Shown piece after piece: positions 57,582-64,000 of a stretch of 64,000 bases of DNA (position 1 is its first letter; each line of letters opens with the position of its first letter). The stretch is taken from NCBI GenBank assembly GCA_028551475.1, contig CM052361.1, positions 11,415,501-11,479,500 on the forward strand. Reading direction: 5' to 3'. The notes under the pieces are model-generated. The model worked only from the letters and a program-made list of their open reading frames with translations, made no database searches and had not been told where the DNA came from. Position numbers and translations under genes: made by a program. The stretch is from Casuarina equisetifolia (lineage: Eukaryota; Streptophyta; Magnoliopsida; Fagales; Casuarinaceae).

Positions 57582-59508
57582 ATGAATTTTCAGTTGCAAC
57601 CGTTGTTTAATAGAATCAAGCCATTTCTGGCAGTTTTCTTCCTGCAAGTGGGATATGCAGGTTTTGATCTTATCTCGAAGGTTGCCTTAAACGATGGAGT
57701 GAGCACTTACGTAATTATCGTCTACAGGCACATAGTTGCCACTGCCGTTCTTGCCCCTTTTGCAGGGGTTCTAGACAGGTTGTCTGTCTCTCCCTCTCTC
57801 CTCTCAGTCAAAGACCGGTTTTTCTTGAATCGATGAATAAATGTTTTTCCAATGTATTCTTTACAGGAATGAAGAATCGAAGATGACGTTTCCAATCTTC
57901 GTCAAAATAGTGGCGCTCGCCATACTGGGGTAATCTTCTATAATATTACACAATTTTTTCTTACTAATATTTTATATTTAATACAAAGCATATCTTATTA
58001 TGTTATTCTCTTGGCAGGCCAGTACTTGGCCAGAATCTGTATCTTCTGGGCATGAAATATACCACAGCGACTTTGGCAGCCGCTCTGACCAATACTCTTC
58101 CTGCCCTAGCAGTCTTATTGGCTTTTATGCTTAGGTAAGTAAGAAAAATGCATTCATGTGATTCAAATTCAAAGCATAAAAACCCCCTCTGAGACTAATG
58201 CTCTTATTGCTTTCTAGGCTTGAAAAGATAGAAATAAAGAAGGTTCGAACCCATGCGAAGTTGTTTGGGACTGCAGCAGCGATTGCAGGAGCTGTGATGA
58301 TTACACTAGTAAAAGGCCCTGTCATTGAGTTGTTTTGGATTAAAGGTAAAACTTCCGAAGAAGATCAAAGGGGTGGATCGGACCTTCAGCATGCAGTCAA
58401 AGGCTGTATAATGATAACCCTTGCCTCCTTTGGCTATGCTTGTTTCATGATTCTACAAGTAAGTTTCTTCTCCATTATCCTACATCACTACACGAGGTAT
58501 TTTACGTAGAATTGTACGTCACTAAATTGTTTCTCCAGGCAATTACAGCTCACTCCTACTCTGCGCACCTCTCACTCGCAACATGGATATGCCTACTGGC
58601 CTCGATTGAAGGCACCGTGGTGGCATTGGTCATGGAACGGGGAAAAGCCACCAGCTGGTCTATTCATTGGGATTCTAAGTTGCTGGCAGTTCTCTACAGT
58701 GTAAGAATATCATACTAACTAATTTAGTTCTCGTTCATAAATTTTTGGTTGTCATAGGGACTTACTCTAGGTTACTCTATCAGCAAGTTTGACCATATCT
58801 AACCAATTTTACCAGGGATCACAAATCACTGACGGTGTTAGATAACCGAAAAAGTCTGGTTGGCCTAGATACTACAGCATCTCAAACTCCAACGTGGTTG
58901 AATACATTTTGTGTCTTACTCCTCAGGGTCCGAATTCCAAAGCCATCAAATCAGTAATTCACCTAGTGCGATGCATCTCACGATCCAAAGGCAAAAGCCT
59001 TCACTTTCAGAAAGAATCATAGGGCCCTAAATAGATCTGTGAACAAGGAACTTGGCTAAAGTAAAACCAGATCCTAGCAAGCAAGCATGTTTTTACTCCT
59101 TATGTCTAGAATTTACATGCATGCAGGGCATAATCTGTTCGGGACTGACATATTACATCCAAGGAATAGCAATGAAGGAGAGGGGCCCTGTATTTGTGTC
59201 AGCTTTTAGTCCCTTGCGCATGGTTATTGTTGCTGCCATTGGCTCCTTCTTCTTGAGGGAGCAAATGTACCTTGGAAGGTATCTATCATACTTAATCCAC
59301 ATCCATTGCTTACACACAAGAGAACCGAGTGATTAACTCATTTCATGAATTTGACAGGATACTTGGTGCAGTAGTCATAGTTGTGGGACTGTATCTTGTT
59401 GTCTGGGGTAAGGCCAAAGACCACAGGTCTCCAACCCCATCAACCAACGAGAATGACCAAGCAGCGCAGGGTAATGCAAATCGTACAGCTACTAACTCTG
59501 AAGTCTAA
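57582..59508 (+). CDS. WAT1-related (nodulin MtN21/UMAMIT, EamA/DMT) transporter, 7 coding exons
   Basis: Exons 57582-57778, 57867-57929, 58018-58134, 58218-58458, 58539-58700, 59127-59278 and 59358-59508 join in frame with GT-AG introns to 1083 nt, 360 residues. The family is ten-helix membrane proteins moving amino acids or auxin across plasma or vacuolar membranes. Conserved pieces: PLFNRIKPFLAVFFLQVGYA (N-terminal helix 1), VYRHIVATAVLAPFA (helix 2), GQNLYLLGMKYTTATLAAAL (helix 3-4), HAKLFGTAAAIAGAVMITLV, GSDLQHAVKG, then the second EamA half with GIICSGLTYYIQGIAMKERG, PVFVSAFSPLRMVIVAAIGS and LGAVVIVVGLYLVVWGKAKD. No stop or frameshift. Exon number and phases fit the family. The substrate cannot be told from the sequence. 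Confidence 0.93.
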
Positions 59509-59760
59509 GGATTAGATCATCGCGCATGACATCTCTGGTGGGCAGAACAATTTATTTCATTTTTTTTTCTTCAATTTATTCCAATTGCTATCTAACTGAT
59601 GAACTTTTTGAAGATTTTCATGCCTATTAATGTTACACACATTGTTACTACTTTTCATTGGTGAAAAATTGTCTCCGATAGTCATGGATATCCGGTGACT
59701 TTTATGATAGCGTGAAACTCCATCTAACATCCACAGATAATCCAGAGATGTCATCAATGA

Positions 59761-60199
59761 AAAGCTAAACTGAAAGAGAGAAACGCATGAGAACTGATAT
59801 TTAACTTTTTGCTCCGGTTTACCAAGCAGCTGTGCTTGAGTACCTAGCTGCCACGGCTGCTGAAGTATTAATATGATCTTAGTTGTTCCTGATTTTACTG
59901 AGGCTGCAAAATGTTTGATTTTTTATGCTGTGAAGTCATTAGATTTTTAGGTCTAGATCAAATTTCATATAACACCAGAAGATCAAAGGGTTCTAATGAG
60001 GGAAAGATTAAGGACCCCAATCGGAAGACCAACGTTGTCAATATGGGTGCCAAATCTTTCCAAAAGAAACATTTAATGTACGGATATCAAAGCAACTCTG
60101 CAGTTCCATGGTTTCTTCGAGGTGAGAGTCCTTGTATAGCAAGGATGGCCTTTATTACCTAATCCCTTCAAGGAAACTGCCCATGGGTCATGGGTTATA
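59761..60199. other. Intergenic, unrecognised
   Basis: An 83-codon plus-strand frame (59911-60162) matches nothing I know. Confidence 0.5.
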
Positions 60200-60904
60200 T
60201 ATGAAAAAGTAGTAAAACGTATTCGCATTTTAAATTGCTCTTCTTTAGATGTTTTTATTATTTTATTTGCCTTTTACGTAGTTCCCTAAAGCTGGCTTGT
60301 ATATATTTCTTTGATCGTTGCGGGCGGCTGTCAAATGATTCACCAGACCAAGTTGAGTTTTGCAAAGATTTGGAGGAAACCTTCCTCTTCCTTTGTCAGT
60401 AAGTGCTTTTTTTTCTGCAGGCTTGAGTTCTGTGTGGTGCGCCAATCTCCCAACTTCCTTCCTCCATACGTTCTGCCCGATTCTTTTTGCCCTAACAATC
60501 CTTCGATAATTCAACTGTCTGTTTCCCCATATAGCTTCTTTTCTTTCTTTTATCATAAAAGACACCTCTGACCCCTACTGATAATTCTCTTTTTTCCTTT
60601 TGACTTTTCTTCCTTTGTCTTTGAAATTCATTCAAACTTTGTCACTTTTTGTCTTTTTAACTGTAATCTACTCCTTTCTCTTTCCTCACGTGAACTTCAT
60701 GTGCATTCCATTTGCTTATTTTCTTTTCTACTCTTTTCTCTCTATCTTTTGCTTCATTTCTCTTGTTTTTCACCTATTTTGAGTTTGCTGCATAAAATTA
60801 CAAAATATACATGAATACAATTAAATACAACTATAATCTAATAAAAATAAAATTAAATATTACCTAAAATAATCAAAATAACTCTACATAAAATAGAGTT
60901 ATCA
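60200..60904 (-). repeat. 3' LTR (partial) of Athila-like element
   Basis: The inner edge at 60904 is clear: TGATAACTCTATTTTATGTA on the minus strand, like the solo LTR at 46899. A shared tttatgcagca segment follows. It is purine-rich, and its outer end is not identifiable; the solo LTR's terminal sequence is not found, so this LTR seems truncated or diverged. Confidence 0.5.
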
Positions 60905-61120
60905 ACACCTCCCAATTTAACATTTTTCTCATCCTCGAATAGAAGCTCTAAACAATACATTATGACAATATATATAAAAAAAAATTTACTCACAAAAAGC
61001 ACAAGAAATTACACACAAAAAACACTAAATAACATATTCTAACAACATAACTAATCACTCCATGATATTCTCTTGTACCCCCCAACTTAACATTTTGCTC
61101 GTCCTCGAGCAAAAGAATGA

Positions 61121-61234
61121 AACAACACATACAACCAATCTTTCCATAATATTCTCGAAACAACACATACAACCAATCTTTCCATAATATTCTCGAAACA
61201 ACACATACAACCAATCTTTCCATAATATTCTCCC
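61121..61234 (+). repeat. Three 38-bp tandem repeats beside the polypurine tract
   Basis: Units 61121-61158, 61159-61196 and 61197-61234 (aacaacacatacaaccaatc plus tttccataatattctc) are virtually identical, so expansion was recent. Confidence 0.95.
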
Positions 61235-62908
61235 ATAATTGCTCAACTTAACAATTCAAAGAAAAATATAACTTTTATCCAAACATTGCAATTGGTTTAT
61301 AAGATAAGATAAACTTTTAACTATGTCAACCACATGTGTGTGTGTAAATCCTCATTTTTTCTTAATTGCATGCACTCAAAATAGATCCACATTAATATGC
61401 AACCTCTTAAAATATTTAACTAAACTTCATAGGTTTGCTTTTCATTCCTTTCTCTACTAATGTAGGCCAATCATCTAACCAAGAATCAATAGGACTTTCA
61501 TAAGTTTGTAATGTAAGGCTGGGCTAAGGGTAAGATGAAAGTTATTTAAGCTCAAATAACCCATGAACACATTACTTTCTAGGATCTCATCAAAACTTTA
61601 GCCCTTCTCCACCTTTTTACTCCATGAAGATGATCTTTCTACCACCACTTAGTCTCATTCTTTCTTGTCCAATCATATGTTGACACTATACAAAAGCCAC
61701 AATGATATGTGCAACGACAAAGCAAAAATAAAAGCATTTACACATATAGCCATCTCAATCCTCTCTTATCAATGATATTCAATAATAATGCTCAAAGATC
61801 TCTTTTATAGAATTAGGTGGCTTGAATCTAACAAAAGATAATAAGATTATTTTATCCTAAAGCAAATGCTTTTTTTTTTTTTAATATGTATTTTTTTCAT
61901 TTATTTTTTTTTTCATTTGCATTTGCATCTACAAAAGTGATATACTATGCTACACACAATCATTGCAATCAATCATACTACACCCTTCCCCTTCGACTTC
62001 TCTTATGATCAAATCAACTTGTACACACCGGAAGTCATATGTTCATGGGAATAGGACAATAAGATAAATTGATCAAAAAGGCTAAGAGATATATGTGCAG
62101 GTGTCATTCAACAAAATCAGTATAAGAATAAGACTTAACAAGGTGACTAGGGATAAGTAAATAAGGTTGGCTTGAAAGGCTCAATCGATCCAAAGATGTC
62201 TTAAATCATTTTCTTAATTAGATGCAACCTAGAATTTCACTTCAAAAGGAAATTAAGCAAATTCTAAGATTCAGTTGAATCCAAGAAAATCACACACTTC
62301 ACATGAATCTTCTTTAGAGATATATGCAATTTCAAGAAAAAGTAGACTTTAAGTGCTCAATAAGTGAATCAACATAATCAGAATCACACTTACATCATAC
62401 CATAATTACAAGTTTGAACAAAATCTACATCTCTCTAAGAATTGCCAAGAATGTACAATAAAGAATCTAATCATGGTGATCATGGTCCATCACAAAAAAT
62501 AAAATTCCACATAACTTTTAACACAAAACAAAAATTTTTAACACAACCAACACACGTAAGACACTTATAATACACTCCCAATATACTTCTCACACAACCA
62601 CAACTATAACAATAAACAACCTCCAAAACAACCCAACAAAGCAGCACACTTCCAACAACAATAGCAACACCCCCAAACTTAAATGAAGCATTTTCTTCAA
62701 TGATAAAAGAAAATAAAGCAGTAGTAAGGAACAAGGAAAACTCTCCTGATTGCAGGTTGTCAAAATGGAGTTGTGATGAACATATGGTGACAACCTTCTA
62801 ACCAAATTGCTAACAAAATATTTCTAACTAAATGACAATAAAGTACTTGGGTTGCCTCCCAAGAAGTGCTTGCTTTATAGTTTTCAGCCAAACTATCCTC
62901 CACGTTGC

Positions 62909-64000
62909 TTAAGGAAGATGAAACTCCAATAGTTTCAGAGGTAGCTTGTGTCGTTTGATGGTTGCACATTCTTCAATTAGCACAACTGTCTCATGTACTT
63001 CTAGCTTCCTTTTGTTCTCCAGTATCTCTTTCAACAATTTTACACAACTAGATATTTGAACTAGAGCATCTACAAAAGAAATGTCAATGTGCAATTTTAA
63101 AGATATATCAAGGAATTCCAAAAACTGCTTATCTTTTACGTGTTGTTGGAATTTCTGAGGAGATGGAGTTTGAGGCATAAAGGACTCATGATTTACTAGA
63201 ACAAGGTTGTTCCTAGGTGCCTCCTTTAGTTGCATGTTGATATCCTTCTCATTATCTTTGAGATTCTCCTTGTCAACATTAACTTCTCCTACTTGGTTGC
63301 CACATGTTAGGGTTATTGCCTCTGCGGTATCTATAGGTCTTTTCTCCGTGTTACAAGGCAAATGACCCTTTTGATTCTTTGAGATCATGCTAATCAATTG
63401 ACTCATTTGTACCTCTAATTTTTGGAATGAAGCTTCTTTTCTTTGAAAACTTGCTTCAGTCCCCCTTGAAATGTTCCATGTGGTGTTGGCCAGCTTGTTG
63501 ATCATGTCCTCTAAGTTAGGTTTCACCTCTTCTGTTTGCCAAAATGTTGGTTGTGATCTCATCTCATTTGGATTACTCCATGTAAAAGTTTGATGGTTAT
63601 GCCATCCTGGATTGTACATGTTGGAGTAATACTCATTTTGTGACCTATTAGGAATCCCAACAAAATTAGCATAATCATTATAATGAACATAAGGGTTACC
63701 TACTTAACATTCCGTGCTCTCATGTGCTCCACCGCAAAATTCACATGATGTACTCTAATGTCTCATAACTTGAGTATTTAAGTTCTCTATCTTCTTATTG
63801 AGTACTTTCGATTGTGCACACATTGTGATGAAGATATCTACTTCATGGACTCCACTTGCTTGATGCATTGGTAGTCTCTTAGTAGACCATTGATAGTTAT
63901 CAAATGTCATCTCCTCTAGGAAGTTAAATGCCTCTTATGATGTTTTGCTATGTAAGTCCCCTCCTGTAGCTGTATCAATTACACAACAAAGATTCATACT
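62909..64000 (-). pseudogene. gag of Athila-like element
   Basis: From the window end: a gag part with EAFNFLEEMTFDNYQWSTKR, then a CEFCGGAHESTEC zinc knuckle (CX2CX3HX4C, about 63753-63715) and, after one stop, the 236-codon open piece 63619-62909. That piece has MYNPGWHNHQTFTWSNPNEM, FQKLEVQMSQLISMI, MPQTPSPQKFQQHVKDKQFL and TVVLIEECATIKRHKLPLKL, all standard Athila gag-protease linker blocks. The frame ends where the protease would begin. Confidence 0.88.

Larger units (their letters stand above)
54910..59760 (+). repeat. Duplicated block E (RabE1 exon 1 + intact WAT1)
   Basis: Sister of block A. It lacks the expanded microsatellite, the LTR-like insertion and the intronic hairpin, and it keeps all WAT1 exons, so it is nearer the ancestral state. 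Confidence 0.9.
60200..64000 (-). mobile_element. Athila-like Ty3/gypsy element, internally deleted, truncated by window end
   Basis: On the minus strand the upstream part is gag (64000-62909). Next comes about 1.9 kb without pol domains, then the motif CTCGAGGACGAGCAAAATG (about 61112-61094) and GTTAAATTGGGAGGTG (60919-60904), the classic Athila/Tat polypurine region, directly followed by an LTR starting TGATAACTC at 60904. Protease, RT and integrase are missing, so the copy is a deletion derivative. The 5' end and 5' LTR lie outside. Confidence 0.85.

Noticed and set aside
59911..60162. 83-codon frame after WAT1
   Set aside because: No recognisable family or gene signals.
61121..61234. CRISPR-like regular repeats
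   Set aside because: The units are contiguous tandem copies with no spacers, in a plant retrotransposon.

Overview
The window is nuclear DNA of a flowering plant, probably a woody eudicot. It shows spliced genes with GT-AG introns of 60-450 bp, plant-only families (GLUTAMINE DUMPER, WAT1/MtN21, arogenate dehydratase, plastid-targeted class II DAHP synthase) and dense plant LTR retrotransposons of the chromovirus, Athila-like and Ty1/copia kinds, in an AT-rich background. I cannot name the species. Nothing bacterial or organellar is present.

Only two genes look intact. One is a seven-coding-exon WAT1-related (nodulin MtN21 / UMAMIT-type) transporter at 57582-59508 (+), 360 codons after splicing. 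The other is a single-exon GLUTAMINE DUMPER-type gene at 51322-51819 (+) with a TATA box and a poly(A) signal. Almost everything else is duplication debris, pseudogenes or mobile elements.

Layout. 0-3.5 kb: AT-rich, nothing recognised. 3.5-8.6 kb: duplicated block A (RabE1/Rab8-like first exon plus a broken WAT1 copy; its intron holds a hairpin and a tandem LTR-like repeat). 9.6-20.6 kb: dispersed repeat, a decayed Ty3/gypsy chromovirus (10573-16406) and a 2.25-kb tandem duplication that includes part of its LTR. 20.8-21.2 kb: WAT1 fragment B. 22.3-26.1 kb: degenerate tandem array and a dead LINE. 27.0-32.3 kb: old Ty1/copia element (-). 32.8-34.7 kb: block C (WAT1 remnant followed by RabE1 3' exons). 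35.9-36.9 kb: arogenate dehydratase pseudogene (-). 37.1-44.4 kb: intronless DAHP synthase pseudogene (-), split by a young copia element (38691-44117). 45.2-46.6 kb: block D, sister of C. 46.6-49.0 kb: small tandem and inverted repeats with a solo LTR in a perfect 5-bp target duplication. 51.3 kb: GDU gene. 53.0 kb: NF-YB fragment. 54.9-59.8 kb: block E, sister of A, carrying the intact WAT1 gene. 60.2-64.0 kb: internally deleted Athila-like element (-), running off the window.

The unifying theme is a RabE1-WAT1 module. Exon 1 of a RabE1 GTPase precedes WAT1 in blocks A and E, and 3' exons of RabE1 follow WAT1 remnants in blocks C and D. Counting fragment B there are five WAT1 copies, of which one can still code. 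A second theme is a pair of neighbouring pseudogenes for the first enzyme of the shikimate pathway and the last committed step to phenylalanine.
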